DNA of 64,000 nt from Clostridium saudiense (GCF_000577815.1 NZ_CBYM010000008.1:1-64000); one strand, 5' to 3'. Shown: positions 45,776-55,291, counted from the stretch's first letter. Numbers and translations are program-made. The notes: a model not told the origin generated them from the sequence alone.

Positions 45776-47560
45776 ATGCAAAATAATATAAATAAAGATG
45801 AAGAAGTTATGAGACGTAGTAAAAGTGAAATAACAATTAAATTATTATCTTATCTTAAACCATATAAAGCTAGTTCTCTTATAGTGGTTTTATTGATGCT
45901 TTTTGTAATGATGTGTGAAATTGTCAATCCATTGTTGTTAAAAATTGCAATTGATAATTTTGTAGCTAATAAAAATGTTAATGGCTTAATAATAATAGGG
46001 GGTTCGTTAATATCATTAAATTTAATAGCTTGGGTATTATCTAAAATAAGGTGGAAGATGATAACTAGCATAACTAATAATATTTTAGTTAATATAAGAC
46101 ATGAATTATATAGTCATATTCAATATTTATCTTTTGATTTTTTTGATAGCAGACCTGTAGGGAAAATACTTGCAAGAGTTGTTGGAGATGTTAATGCTTT
46201 AAAAAATTTATTCTCTCAAGCAATTCAATCATTTATTCCACAAATAATTAATTTGATTTGTGTTGCAAGCATAATGTTCGTACTTAATGTTAAATTAGCA
46301 TTAGCTTCAATTATATTGCTTCCCTTATTAGGAGTTGCGATGTTTTGTATAGAAATTTTTTCGAGAAGAAGATGGGAAATTTATAGAAATAAACGTTCAA
46401 ATTTAAATGGGTTTACCCATGAGGATTTTTCAGGAATAAAGGTTGTACAAGGCTTTGCTAGGGAAAAGGGAACAGAGGATAATTTTAAAGGTATGGTAGG
46501 TGAATTAAGTAATTCATTTATTAAAGCAGTAAAGTTAAATGATTTCTTTTGGCCATTAGTAGAATTATCATGGGGTGTAGGTACATTAGTAGTCTTTGCC
46601 GTAGGATATTTTTTAATAAAGGATGGAGAAATAGAATTAGGTACTTTAATAGCATTTTCAATGTATGTAGGTATGTTTTGGAGACCTATTATGAATCTTT
46701 CGAGCTTTTATAATACGTTAATTACGAACTTTTCAGCAGCAGATAGAATTTTTGATATTTTAGATGTACAACCAGTAATAAAAAATTCTTTAAATGCAAG
46801 ACCAATTGGTAAAATTCAAGGAAATGTAGAATTTAAAAATGTTTCCTTTTCATATGATGAGGAAAACGAAGTACTGAAAAATGTAAGTTTTAAAGCTGCT
46901 AAAGGAGAAAAGATTGCTTTAGTAGGAGCTACAGGGGCAGGTAAAAGTACAATAGTTTCTTTATTAAGTAGATTTTATGATCCAACTAAAGGAAAAATTT
47001 TAGTCGATGGAAAAGATATTAAGAATGTTGATTTAGAAAGTTTAAGAAGTCAAATGGGAATTATGCTTCAAGATACATTTTTATTTTCGGATTCTATAAT
47101 GGAGAATATAAGATATGGAAGGCTTGATGCAACTGATCAAGAAGTTATTAATGCCGCTAAAGCTGTAAATGCTCATAAATTTATTATGGAATTAGAAAAA
47201 GGTTATGATACTGAAGTTAATGAAAGAGGATCAAGGTTATCTTTAGGTCAAAGGCAGCTTATATCTTTTGCAAGGGCACTTCTTGCAAATCCAAGAATAT
47301 TAATTTTAGATGAAGCAACCTCTAATATTGATACTCAGACAGAAAAGTTAGTTCAAGAAGGAATAGAAAAGATTCTTCATGGAAGAACTTCTTTTGTAGT
47401 TGCTCATAGGCTTTCTACTATTAGAGATTGTGACAAAATTATGGTTATAAATAATGGTGAGATTGAAGAGGTTGGAAATCATGAAGAGCTTTTAAAGAAA
47501 AAGGGAAGCTACTATGAGCTATACATGGCACAGTATAACTTTTTAAGTGAGGGAGCTTAG
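45776..47560 (+). CDS. ABC exporter half-transporter, catalytic subunit (BmrD-like)
   Basis: A 594-residue half-transporter with six membrane segments (about 30-320) and an ATP-binding domain. Walker A is GATGAGKST (384-392), the signature is LSLGQ (488-492) and Walker B is LILDE (509-513) with catalytic E513. The signature departs from LSGGQ while Walker B is canonical, the mirror image of the partner. The two should therefore form a heterodimer with one competent and one degenerate ATP site. GAGGAGGTTAT in the end of the first gene is the ribosome-binding site. Confidence 0.93.
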   Translation: MQNNINKDEEVMRRSKSEITIKLLSYLKPYKASSLIVVLLMLFVMMCEIVNPLLLKIAIDNFVANKNVNGLIIIGGSLISLNLIAWVLSKIRWKMITSITNNILVNIRHELYSHIQYLSFDFFDSRPVGKILARVVGDVNALKNLFSQAIQSFIPQIINLICVASIMFVLNVKLALASIILLPLLGVAMFCIEIFSRRRWEIYRNKRSNLNGFTHEDFSGIKVVQGFAREKGTEDNFKGMVGELSNSFIKAVKLNDFFWPLVELSWGVGTLVVFAVGYFLIKDGEIELGTLIAFSMYVGMFWRPIMNLSSFYNTLITNFSAADRIFDILDVQPVIKNSLNARPIGKIQGNVEFKNVSFSYDEENEVLKNVSFKAAKGEKIALVGATGAGKSTIVSLLSRFYDPTKGKILVDGKDIKNVDLESLRSQMGIMLQDTFLFSDSIMENIRYGRLDATDQEVINAAKAVNAHKFIMELEKGYDTEVNERGSRLSLGQRQLISFARALLANPRILILDEATSNIDTQTEKLVQEGIEKILHGRTSFVVAHRLSTIRDCDKIMVINNGEIEEVGNHEELLKKKGSYYELYMAQYNFLSEGA

Positions 47561-47660
47561 ATTAGTTAATAGCTATGAGTTATGGGGGAGAGTTTGTGGA
47601 TACTCTCTCTTATAATATCAATTGTTTAAGGCTATTAACATTTTAGATAGTGAGGTAGTT

Positions 47661-48152
47661 ATGGGTATAAATAAATATATAATAGATGAGAATAAAATTA
47701 AATTTAGAGATATAGATAAATCAAATTATAATGAGTGTATTTCTTTGAGGGTTGGAGAACATCAAAAGAATTATGTGGCAAGTAATATGTATTCCTTAGT
47801 ACAGGCTTCTTATGAAGATGGATTGTATCCTTTAGGAATATTTAATGAAGATGAAATGATAGGGTTTTTGTTATATGACTATGATGAAGAGTTAAATGGA
47901 TGGTCCTTTTCAAGATTTATGATTGATATAAAATATCAAAATAAAGGCTTTGGAAGAAAGGCTTTAGAAAAATTCTTAGAATATTTTCAAAGTAAATTTC
48001 CTAATAAAAGTTTATATACAAGTGTTGAAATTGATAATGATATAGCTATTAAGCTATATCAGAAGTATGGATTTGTGATAAAAAGTTCATTTGAATATGC
48101 AATTGAAGATGTAACTTATAAGGAGTTTAGAATGATTAAAGAAATTTGGTAA
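47661..48152 (+). CDS. GNAT N-acetyltransferase, possible diamine/spermine type
   Basis: A 163-residue GNAT protein. The opening IKFRDIDKSNYNECISLRV, then QKNYVASNMYSLVQASYE and MIGFLLYDYDEELNGWSFSRFM, recalls the BltD/PaiA-type polyamine acetyltransferases. The acetyl-CoA loop is DIKYQNKGFGRKALEKFL and the end is VEIDNDIAIKLYQKYGF. ATG 47661 with GTGAGGTAG upstream is preferred over a TTG at 47622. In Bacillus bltD sits beside a multidrug exporter, and this gene also follows one. The polyamine substrate is inferred. Confidence 0.82.
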   Translation: MGINKYIIDENKIKFRDIDKSNYNECISLRVGEHQKNYVASNMYSLVQASYEDGLYPLGIFNEDEMIGFLLYDYDEELNGWSFSRFMIDIKYQNKGFGRKALEKFLEYFQSKFPNKSLYTSVEIDNDIAIKLYQKYGFVIKSSFEYAIEDVTYKEFRMIKEIW

Positions 48153-48180
48153 ATAGTTAATTTAAGAGAGGGTTAGAGAT

Positions 48181-48702
48181 ATGGATATAAGAGTTGGGAA
48201 TGAAGAAGATATTGATTCTTTAGAAGAACTGTATAATAACATAAATGATTATTTAGAAAGTACAATTAATTATCCAGGATGGAAAAAGGGAATATATCCT
48301 GTACGAAAGGATGCAGAAGATTGTATAAGGGAAGGAAATTTATTTGTAGCAGTTGAAAATGGAGATATTATTGGCAGTATGATTTTACGACATGAACCAG
48401 AACCAGCTTATTTAAATGTTTCATGGCAAGCGGAATTAGATTACAGTAATGTACTGGTTATTTATACATTTGTAGTGAATCCTAAATTTCTTAAGCGAGG
48501 TGTAGGTAAAAATATGCTTGATTTTATCGAGGAATATGCAATGGATAATAAAATAAAATCTATACGTTTAGATGTATATGAAAAAAATATACCTGCTATT
48601 AGTTTGTATGAAAAGTGCCACTATAAATTTATTGATACTGTAAGTCTTGGATTGGAAGATATAGGATTAAATTGGTTTAAACTATATGAGAAAATTATAT
48701 AA
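48181..48702 (+). CDS. GNAT family N-acetyltransferase
   Basis: A 173-residue GNAT protein: MDIRVGNEEDIDSLEELYNN at the N-terminus, AVENGDIIGSMILRHEPEPAY, VIYTFVVNPKFLKRGVGKNMLDFIEEYA (acetyl-CoA loop RGVGK), then IRLDVYEKNIPAISLYEKCHY. The substrate is unknown. GAGAGGGTTAGAG lies before the ATG. It is 28 bases after the previous GNAT gene, probably co-transcribed. Confidence 0.87.
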   Translation: MDIRVGNEEDIDSLEELYNNINDYLESTINYPGWKKGIYPVRKDAEDCIREGNLFVAVENGDIIGSMILRHEPEPAYLNVSWQAELDYSNVLVIYTFVVNPKFLKRGVGKNMLDFIEEYAMDNKIKSIRLDVYEKNIPAISLYEKCHYKFIDTVSLGLEDIGLNWFKLYEKII

Positions 48703-48734
48703 TAGATAAATGAGATTACTGGAGGGGTATAGAA

Positions 48735-48857
48735 ATAAAATTAATAAAAATAACATTAGAATATGGTAAAGATATTATGAAATATAAGCAGGTACTTTTA
48801 TAGGCTGGAGATAGCAGGTATGGTTGTATAAATTTAATTATTGTATATATAATATGA
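48735..48857 (+). pseudogene. Decayed GNAT gene fragment
   Basis: After GGAGGGG (48721-48727), the frame from 48735 reads IKLIKITLEYGKDIMKYKQVLL, then TAG at 48801, then AGDSRYGCINL. This matches the usual opening of a GNAT subgroup (MKLIKPTLEY...IM.YKQEFL.NGDSMDG). The start codon is ATA instead of ATG, a stop interrupts the frame, and the rest of the gene is missing. I read it as a remnant of an acetyltransferase gene, by recognition only. Confidence 0.45.
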
Positions 48858-48882
48858 TGAAAAAATTAAGAAGGTGAATAAT

Positions 48883-49350
48883 ATGAATTTAAAATATAAA
48901 ATAATGAATGAAGAAGATTTTGAAGGTTGCGCATATGAACTTATTGAAGCATTTAAAGAAGAACCTTGGAATGAAGAGTGGACATTTGAACAGGCATTTA
49001 CAAGAATTGATGAGATTATGTCTGCAAGAGTATCAAGAGGATATGTTGTTTATGATGGAGATACAGTAGTAGCAATGGCTTGTGGAAGAATTATGACTTA
49101 TATAGATTTTAAAGAATTATGGATTGATGAATTTAGTGTAAATCCTTTATATCAAGGGAAAGGTGTTGGTAGTAAGTTAATAGAATTCATAAGAAATGAG
49201 TTAAAAAAGGAAAAGAGTAAAATTTCTTATTTGGCTTTAAATACTGAAAGAGATTATCCGTGTGTTAGTTTTTATGAAAACAATGGATTTAGAGCTTCTG
49301 AAACAAATCTCGTAATGTTTGCTAATGTAGATTATAAAGGGAATAATTAA
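48883..49350 (+). CDS. GNAT family N-acetyltransferase
   Basis: A 155-residue GNAT protein of the AAC(6')-like subgroup in general shape: NEEDFEGCAYELIEAFKEEPWNEEWTFEQAF, VVAMACGRIMTYIDFKELWIDEFSVNPLYQGKGVGSKLIEFI, then YLALNTERDYPCVSFYENNGF. The start is ATG 48883 with AGAAGGTGA (48869-48877); GTG 48874 lies inside that site. The EEPWNE/F-x-EAF opening recalls aminoglycoside 6'-acetyltransferase relatives, but the substrate is not known. Confidence 0.86.
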   Translation: MNLKYKIMNEEDFEGCAYELIEAFKEEPWNEEWTFEQAFTRIDEIMSARVSRGYVVYDGDTVVAMACGRIMTYIDFKELWIDEFSVNPLYQGKGVGSKLIEFIRNELKKEKSKISYLALNTERDYPCVSFYENNGFRASETNLVMFANVDYKGNN

Positions 49351-49475
49351 GTAGGGAATAGTGTAAATAAGATTAATGTTATTAATAAGAAGTTATATTA
49401 AACGAATAATAAATAGTGTTTAGTATTATTTCTTAGAAAATTGAAAAGTATGGAGAATTAACGTACATTTTATCA

Positions 49476-49504
49476 TTGAAATAAAATTACTTATAGAGTA
49501 TAAT
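49476..49504 (+). promoter_or_regulatory. ychF promoter
   Basis: TTGAAA (49476-49481) and TATAAT (49499-49504) have a 17-base spacer, 40 bases before the ychF ATG. Confidence 0.75.
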
Positions 49505-49544
49505 CTTAGAAGTATTAGTAACGGAAGAAAGGAATGTTATATAG

Positions 49545-50642
49545 ATGAGATTAGGGATTGTAGGACTACCAAACGTAGGTAAAAGTACATTATTTAATGC
49601 TATAACTAAGGCAGGAGCAGAATCAGCAAACTATCCATTCTGTACAATAGAGCCAAATGTTGGAGTTGTAAGTGTACCAGATAAAAGATTAGATGTTTTA
49701 GAAAAAATGTACGGAACTAAGAAAAAAGTGTATACTGCTGTAGAATTTTATGATATTGCAGGATTAGTTAAAGGGGCTTCTAAGGGTGAAGGTTTAGGAA
49801 ATAAATTCTTATCACACATAAGAGAAGTAGAAGCTATAGTACATGCAGTTAGATGTTTTGAAGATGAAAATGTAGTTCATGTTGAAGGTTCAGTAGATCC
49901 TATTAGAGATATAGAAACTATTAATTTAGAACTTATATTTGCAGATTTAGAAGTTTTAGAAAGAAGAATGGAAAAAGGAGTAAAACTTGCTAGATCTGGT
50001 GATAAAAAAGCTAAAGCTGAATATGAAATAATGGAAAAGGTTAAGGCTCATTTAGAAGCTAATAAACCAATAAGAACTTTAGAGTTAAATGAAGATGAAG
50101 AAGCTTTTGTTAAATCTTTATTCATGATAACTTCTAAACCAGTATTATATTCTTGCAATATATCAGAAGATGATATGATGAGCGGAAACCTTAATAATAA
50201 ATATGTTCAAATGGTTAAGGAATATGCAGCTAATGAAAATTCAGAAGTAGTTGTTGTATGTGCTAAGCTTGAAGAAGAATTATCAGGATTAGAGGATGAA
50301 GAAAAAGCAGAAATGTTAGAAGAATACGGATTGCAAGAATCTGGGTTAGATAAGCTTATAAGAGCATCTTACAAATTATTAGGATTAATAAGTTATTTAA
50401 CAGCGGGAGTTCAAGAAGTAAGAGCTTGGACAATTAAAGAAGGAACTAAAGCTCCAGCAGCTGCAGGTAAGATTCACTCTGATATTGAAAGAGGATTTAT
50501 TAGAGCAGAAGTTGTAGGTTATGATGATTTAGTAGCATGTGGTTCAGAAGCTGCAGCTAAAGAAAAAGGTCTTTACAGATTAGAAGGAAAAGAATATGTA
50601 ATGAAAGATGGAGATGTAGTAAACTTCAGATTTAATGTATAA
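49545..50642 (+). CDS. ychF: Redox-regulated ATPase YchF (Obg-like)
   Basis: YchF/OLA1 is a ribosome-associated P-loop NTPase that prefers ATP. The 365-residue protein has [18 protein letters not shown] (3-20), [14 protein letters not shown], the G3 [20 protein letters not shown], and the C-terminal TGS-like domain with [30 protein letters not shown] and the end [13 protein letters not shown]. All are typical and the length is normal. It has its own promoter and terminator. Confidence 0.97.
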   Translation: MRLGIVGLPNVGKSTLFNAITKAGAESANYPFCTIEPNVGVVSVPDKRLDVLEKMYGTKKKVYTAVEFYDIAGLVKGASKGEGLGNKFLSHIREVEAIVHAVRCFEDENVVHVEGSVDPIRDIETINLELIFADLEVLERRMEKGVKLARSGDKKAKAEYEIMEKVKAHLEANKPIRTLELNEDEEAFVKSLFMITSKPVLYSCNISEDDMMSGNLNNKYVQMVKEYAANENSEVVVVCAKLEEELSGLEDEEKAEMLEEYGLQESGLDKLIRASYKLLGLISYLTAGVQEVRAWTIKEGTKAPAAAGKIHSDIERGFIRAEVVGYDDLVACGSEAAAKEKGLYRLEGKEYVMKDGDVVNFRFNV

Positions 50643-50649
50643 TATTTTT

Positions 50650-50682
50650 AAAGGGGAGCTGTATAAAACAGTTCCTTTTTTT
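50650..50682 (+). terminator. Terminator after ychF
   Basis: AAAGGGGAGCTGT pairs with ACAGTTCCTTT through 12 positions including G-U pairs, then a T run. Confidence 0.85.
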
Positions 50683-50781
50683 GCGACAAAAAATATAAGT
50701 ATGATTCATTTAAAATAATCAATTTAGACATAATTAACAATTAATGTAAAATTGGTAAATAATATGTATTGTCAAATTCAA

Positions 50782-50799
50782 AATACTTCGTGAAGTATT
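50782..50799. repeat. Short perfect palindrome upstream of mraZ
   Basis: AATACTTC (50782-50789), then GT, then GAAGTATT (50792-50799). It could be a protein-binding site or a small hairpin; no T run follows. The rest of 50683-50850 is plain AT-rich sequence. Confidence 0.4.
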
Positions 50800-50850
50800 G
50801 CTATTGCTATATTCGTTAAAGAAAAAAATATATTTTAAAGCAAATTTATC

Positions 50851-50879
50851 TTGAAGGAAATATAATAATTTTATAGAAT
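50851..50879 (+). promoter_or_regulatory. Candidate mraZ promoter
   Basis: TTGAAG (50851-50856) and TAGAAT (50874-50879) have a 17-base spacer, ending 9 bases before the first MraZ-type box. Confidence 0.55.
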
Positions 50880-50887
50880 ATATATAT

Positions 50888-50933
50888 AAAGTGGTGTAAA
50901 GTGGTTAAAAGTGGTTTAGTAATACTTAGTGGG
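50888..50933 (+). promoter_or_regulatory. MraZ operator: AAAGTGG direct repeats
   Basis: AAAGTGG occurs at 50888-50894, 50898-50904 and 50908-50914, exactly ten bases apart, with a partial TTAGTGG copy at 50927-50933. Repeats of a GTGG-containing box at helical spacing upstream of mraZ are the known binding sites of MraZ. Their place just after the candidate -10 fits autorepression. Confidence 0.8.
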
Positions 50934-50941
50934 GGTGCAAA

Positions 50942-51370
50942 ATGTTTATTGGTGAATACTCACATAGCTTAGATAGCAAAAATAGAATGATTGTACCTGC
51001 AAAATTAAGGGAAGGACTTGGAGAAAAGTTTGTTATTACTAAAGGGCTTGATGGAGGTCTTTATGCATATCCCATAAGTGAGTGGGAAATGCTTGAAGAA
51101 AAACTTAAAAAGTTACCGCTTACCAATAAAGATGCCAGAGCATTTGTAAGATTCTTTTTTTCGGGTGCTTGTGAAGTGGAAACAGACAAGCAAGGAAGAG
51201 GATTAATTCCATTAAACCTAAAGGAATACGCCGGCATAGAAAAGGATATAGTAAGTATAGGCGCTTTAACTAGAGTAGAGATTTGGAGTAAGGAAAAATG
51301 GCGAGAATATAATGAATCAAATATTGATTTTAATTCAATTGCTGAAAAAATGGGCGATTTAGGAATATAA
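50942..51370 (+). CDS. mraZ: Transcriptional regulator MraZ
   Basis: MraZ is the DNA-binding first product of the division and cell-wall cluster and controls its own operon. The 142-residue protein has two AbrB-like beta repeats: [26 protein letters not shown] (N-terminal, DxKxR motif) and [22 protein letters not shown] (second half). GGGGGTG lies just before the ATG. It is followed 12 bases later by rsmH, the invariant pair. Its operator boxes are directly upstream. Confidence 0.96.
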   Translation: MFIGEYSHSLDSKNRMIVPAKLREGLGEKFVITKGLDGGLYAYPISEWEMLEEKLKKLPLTNKDARAFVRFFFSGACEVETDKQGRGLIPLNLKEYAGIEKDIVSIGALTRVEIWSKEKWREYNESNIDFNSIAEKMGDLGI

Positions 51371-51382
51371 GGAGTAAAGAAG

Positions 51383-52315
51383 ATGGAATTTAATCACGTA
51401 TCAGTTTTGCTAAATGAATGTTTAGAAGCACTTAATATTAAGGAAGATGGAATTTATGTAGATTGTACATTAGGAGGAGCAGGTCATTCCTCTCAAATTG
51501 TTAAAAGATTATCTAATGAAGGAAGACTAATAGGAATTGACCAAGATAAAGATGCATTAAGAGCAGCTGGAGAAAGGTTACATAATTTCTCAAATGTTAC
51601 TTTCGTGCATAACAATTTTCATAATATAGGAGCAATTTTAGAAGAGCTTGAAATTGAAAAAGTAGATGGTATTCTAATGGATTTAGGAGTTTCTTCTTAT
51701 CAATTAGATGAAGGTGAAAGAGGCTTTAGTTATATGAAAGATGCACCTTTAGATATGAGAATGAATAGAGAAAATAATTTTTCAGCCTATGATGTTGTAA
51801 ATGATTATAGTGAAGAAGAATTATATAGAATCATAAGAGATTATGGAGAAGAAAAGTTTGCAAAAAGAATTGCTAATTTTATTGTTACTAGAAGAAGTGA
51901 AAAAAATATAGAAACAACATTAGAGCTAGTTGAAATAATTAAAAATGCAATTCCAGCAAAAGCAAGAAGAGAAGGACCTCATCCAGCAAAAAGAACTTTC
52001 CAAGCTATTAGAATTGAAGTTAATAGTGAACTATCAATTTTAAATAAAGCAATAGAAGATGGAGTTAATAAATTAAACAAAGGTGGAAGAATGGCTATAA
52101 TTACTTTCCATTCTTTAGAAGATAGAATTGTTAAAAACAAGTTTAGAGACTTAGCTGTATCTTGTAGATGTCCAAAAGAATTTCCAATTTGTATATGTGG
52201 AGAAAAAGCAAAAGTAAAAGTAATTAGCAGAAAAGCAATAGAACCTTCAAAAGAAGAGGTTGAAGTTAACCCTAGAAGTAGAAGTGCAAAACTTAGAGTA
52301 ATTGAAAAAATATAA
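51383..52315 (+). CDS. rsmH: 16S rRNA (cytosine1402-N4)-methyltransferase RsmH
   Basis: RsmH (MraW) methylates C1402 in the decoding centre with SAM. The 310-residue protein starts [19 protein letters not shown] and has the SAM site [40 protein letters not shown] and [15 protein letters not shown]. The C-terminal motif [12 protein letters not shown] is also present. AAGGAGTAAAG precedes the ATG. Second gene of the mraZ operon. Confidence 0.97.
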   Translation: MEFNHVSVLLNECLEALNIKEDGIYVDCTLGGAGHSSQIVKRLSNEGRLIGIDQDKDALRAAGERLHNFSNVTFVHNNFHNIGAILEELEIEKVDGILMDLGVSSYQLDEGERGFSYMKDAPLDMRMNRENNFSAYDVVNDYSEEELYRIIRDYGEEKFAKRIANFIVTRRSEKNIETTLELVEIIKNAIPAKARREGPHPAKRTFQAIRIEVNSELSILNKAIEDGVNKLNKGGRMAIITFHSLEDRIVKNKFRDLAVSCRCPKEFPICICGEKAKVKVISRKAIEPSKEEVEVNPRSRSAKLRVIEKI

Positions 52316-52354
52316 AATATAAATATTATGAAAATTGGCAGGGATGTGAATAAA

Positions 52355-52831
52355 ATGGGAGTTAGGGAATATGATTATATAAGAGGAAATACAGCTTTAG
52401 CACCAGAGAGAAAAATAAGAGAAGCTGAAAAGCAAAGAGAAAAACAAAATAAACAAAAAGCTAAAAGAGCATATGAAAAGAAGATGAATCTTTTAATTAG
52501 TGGCTTTACAGTAGGTACAATTATGTTTGCTTTAGGTGCCACAACTTTATTTTTAGATAGTAAAATACATGATTACCAAAAGCAATTACTAATTTTAGAA
52601 AGCAATATGAAAGAAGAGGAAGATGTAAATGCTGCAATAAATGTTGAAATGCTTAAATTCGCATCTTTCGATAAAATAAAAAGTACTGCAGAAGAAGAAT
52701 TAGGGATGGTTTATCCCAATTCTGAAAGCACTATAACTATTGATATGTCAAAAGAATATTTTTCTCATTTAAAAACTAAGGAGAATAATAAGAATAATTT
52801 TTTACAAAAAATTATGGCTGCATTTAATTAA
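52355..52831 (+). CDS. ftsL: Cell division protein FtsL
   Basis: FtsL forms the FtsL-FtsB/DivIC-FtsQ subcomplex of the divisome. The 158-residue bitopic protein has a basic cytoplasmic N-terminus (about 1-48), one membrane segment (LLISGFTVGTIMFALGATTLFL, about 51-72), and an extracytoplasmic coiled-coil stretch. I take ATG 52355 with GGCAGGGATG upstream; an in-frame ATG at 52328 lacks a ribosome-binding site. Sequence conservation in FtsL is poor, so the call rests on topology and on position between rsmH and the PBP gene. Confidence 0.85.
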   Translation: MGVREYDYIRGNTALAPERKIREAEKQREKQNKQKAKRAYEKKMNLLISGFTVGTIMFALGATTLFLDSKIHDYQKQLLILESNMKEEEDVNAAINVEMLKFASFDKIKSTAEEELGMVYPNSESTITIDMSKEYFSHLKTKENNKNNFLQKIMAAFN

Positions 52832-52927
52832 TGAATAGTTAATAGGTTTATCTGCTTTGAAAATTATTTACAAGTACTTAAATCCTTGCTTATTCATTGA
52901 TTAGATGTTTCCGTGGAGGAATTTCAT

Positions 52928-55126
52928 ATGAATAAGAAAGGATTTAAAGACAGAGCTGTCATGCGAAAAAGGATGGTTCTAGCTTTATGGTTTATTACTG
53001 CTGTTTTTGGTTTGTTAATAGTAAGGTTATCTTATATCATGATTGTTAAAAGAGGTGACTATTCGAGCAGAGCAGAAGAACAATGGACCAGTGAAGTTAG
53101 AATTGAGGCTAGAAGAGGTAGAATACTAGATAGAAATGGAAATGAACTTGCAGTTTCAGCTAATGTATATAGAGTTGATTTCGACTTAAATTCAATAAGA
53201 CAATATTTAAAGAAAAATGATAAGACTACTGATGATATTGCACCGCTTATTGCAGAAGCTACAGGTATAGAAACAGCTACAGTTAAAGATAAATTAGAAA
53301 CAAAACTTGCCAATGGTAGTGATGCAGGTTCTGCTACCTTGGTTAGAAGAGTTGAAAAAGATGTAGCAGATAAGGTTAATGAATTAAGCATTCAAGGTGT
53401 TATTGTTTCACCAGATACAAAGAGATATTATCCTGAAGGAGATTTTTTATCTCATGTTCTAGGAAGTACTAATAGTGATGGACAAGGTTTGACAGGTGTG
53501 GAATTACAATATAATGAATACCTTTCAGGTGTACCAGGATTAAGAATAAGTGAGCTTGATAGAAATAGTGAAGCACTAGATTACACAATTTCAAACTTTA
53601 CAACTCCAATTGATGGTAAAGATGTAACTTTAACAATTGATAAAAACTTACAAGCTATAGCAGAAAAAGTAGCAGAAAAAGGTTTAGTAGATAATAAGGC
53701 AAAAAGAGTTTCAATACTAATAATGAATCCGCAAAATGGTGAAATTTTAGCAATGGTAAATGAACCAGATTTTGATCCTAATAATCCTTTTGAAGGGTAT
53801 GAAGATTTTGTTGGTGAAACTGATGCTGAAAAGCTTCAAAAGATGTGGAGAAACAGTTTAGTAAATGACACATTTGAACCAGGTTCTATTTTTAAGGTTA
53901 TTACAATGTCCACTGCAATTGAAGAAGGATTAGTTACTGAATCAGATCAATTTACATGTGGTGGTAGCTTACAAGTAGGTCCTCATACAATTAAGTGTTG
54001 GAAGCATGGTGGTCATGGAACTCAAATATTACCGGAAATACTTCAAAATTCTTGTAACGTTGGTTTTATGAAACTTGGAGAAAAAATAGGTAGTGAAAAA
54101 CTTGTAGAATATATTAAGAAGTTCGGTTTTGGGCAAGTTTCAGGTGTTGATTTACCAGGAGAAGCAAGAGGAATTGTTAAATCTGCTGAAAATATGAATG
54201 ATGCAGACCTTGCTACAATATCTTTTGGACAAACTAATACTGTAAATGCAGTGCAATACATGACTGCATTTAATGCTATAGTTAATGGCGGAACATTAAT
54301 TCAACCTCATGTTATGAAATATATAAGTCATACTGATAGCAATGGTAATGTGGTTATAGATGAAGAGTTTGAACCTAAAACTGTTGAAAATGTTATTTCT
54401 GAATCAACTGCAGCTACATTAAGGGATTATTTAGAAAGAACTGTTAATCAAGGTGGGTCTAATAAAGCTTATATAGCAGGATATCATATAGGAGCAAAAA
54501 CAGGTACAGCTCAAAAAGTTAATCCTCTAACTGGAGGATATGAATCTGGAAAGTATATTTCATCTATGGCTGGATTTGCAACAACAGATAATCCACAAAT
54601 AACAGTTTTTATTACTATTGATGAACCAAGTAATGGAGCTTACTATGCAGGTGTTGTTACTGCTCCATTAGGTAAAGTATTATTAGAAGATATATTTAAC
54701 TACATGAATGAAGAATTTTCAGAAGATGAAAATGTTATATTAAAAGATGTAGTTTTACCAGAATTAAGAGGAAGTTCTGTAGCTGATGCAAAGAAAGTAT
54801 TAAAAGACCTAAATATAGAATGTACAGTAGAAGGGGATGGCGATACAATTACAAATATGCAGCCTTATCCAGGATATGCTGTTAAGGAAGGTTCTACAAT
54901 AAATCTTTACACAGATCAAAATGAATCTTATAATAAAGATGTAGTAATGCCTGATGTAAGAGGTTATTCTAAAGAATCTGCTATAGAGCTATTAAATAGT
55001 CTAGGAATAGAAACTACAATTCAAGGAGATGGAGTTGTAATAAATCAAAGTATTCCTAGTGGTGAACTTATTTCTGAAGGCACGGTTGTTAAGATTACAT
55101 TAAGTGCTGAGTATGAAGAAGATTAA
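52928..55126 (+). CDS. Class B penicillin-binding protein with two PASTA domains (FtsI/SpoVD type)
   Basis: This is a septal or sporulation transpeptidase that cross-links peptidoglycan. The 732-residue protein has an N-terminal membrane anchor (about 17-38), a dimerisation domain starting with RRGRILDRNGNELAVS, and a transpeptidase domain. The catalytic motifs are SIFK (S320), SCN (375-377) and KTGTAQ (524-529). Two PASTA domains follow (about 613-672 and 680-732). GTGGAGGA at 52913-52920 selects ATG 52928. Clostridia often have one gene here that may serve as SpoVD or FtsI; sequence does not separate the two. Confidence 0.93.
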   Translation: MNKKGFKDRAVMRKRMVLALWFITAVFGLLIVRLSYIMIVKRGDYSSRAEEQWTSEVRIEARRGRILDRNGNELAVSANVYRVDFDLNSIRQYLKKNDKTTDDIAPLIAEATGIETATVKDKLETKLANGSDAGSATLVRRVEKDVADKVNELSIQGVIVSPDTKRYYPEGDFLSHVLGSTNSDGQGLTGVELQYNEYLSGVPGLRISELDRNSEALDYTISNFTTPIDGKDVTLTIDKNLQAIAEKVAEKGLVDNKAKRVSILIMNPQNGEILAMVNEPDFDPNNPFEGYEDFVGETDAEKLQKMWRNSLVNDTFEPGSIFKVITMSTAIEEGLVTESDQFTCGGSLQVGPHTIKCWKHGGHGTQILPEILQNSCNVGFMKLGEKIGSEKLVEYIKKFGFGQVSGVDLPGEARGIVKSAENMNDADLATISFGQTNTVNAVQYMTAFNAIVNGGTLIQPHVMKYISHTDSNGNVVIDEEFEPKTVENVISESTAATLRDYLERTVNQGGSNKAYIAGYHIGAKTGTAQKVNPLTGGYESGKYISSMAGFATTDNPQITVFITIDEPSNGAYYAGVVTAPLGKVLLEDIFNYMNEEFSEDENVILKDVVLPELRGSSVADAKKVLKDLNIECTVEGDGDTITNMQPYPGYAVKEGSTINLYTDQNESYNKDVVMPDVRGYSKESAIELLNSLGIETTIQGDGVVINQSIPSGELISEGTVVKITLSAEYEED

Positions 55127-55141
55127 TTATTAATTAAGTTG

Positions 55142-55172
55142 TTTAGCATGTGGATTTTTCACATGCTAAATT
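55142..55172 (+). terminator. Hairpin after the PBP gene
   Basis: A perfect 11-bp stem, TTTAGCATGTG (55142-55152) with CACATGCTAAA (55160-55170), is followed by only TTTA. It may attenuate transcription into murF. Confidence 0.6.
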
Positions 55173-55291
55173 TATGTATAGGATAAATTTTTATTTTTTA
55201 GAATAATAAAATAAAGTAAGGCTTATAATTATAAATAATTAACAAATAGATGTATAAAAAATATTTGAAAGATGAAAGTAGAGTGATTATT

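Noticed and set aside
47585..47607. GGGAGAGT/ACTCTC hairpin as a strong terminator after the ABC genes
   Set aside because: The T tail is poor (CTTATAAT) and the stem is short, so termination there is not supported enough to list.
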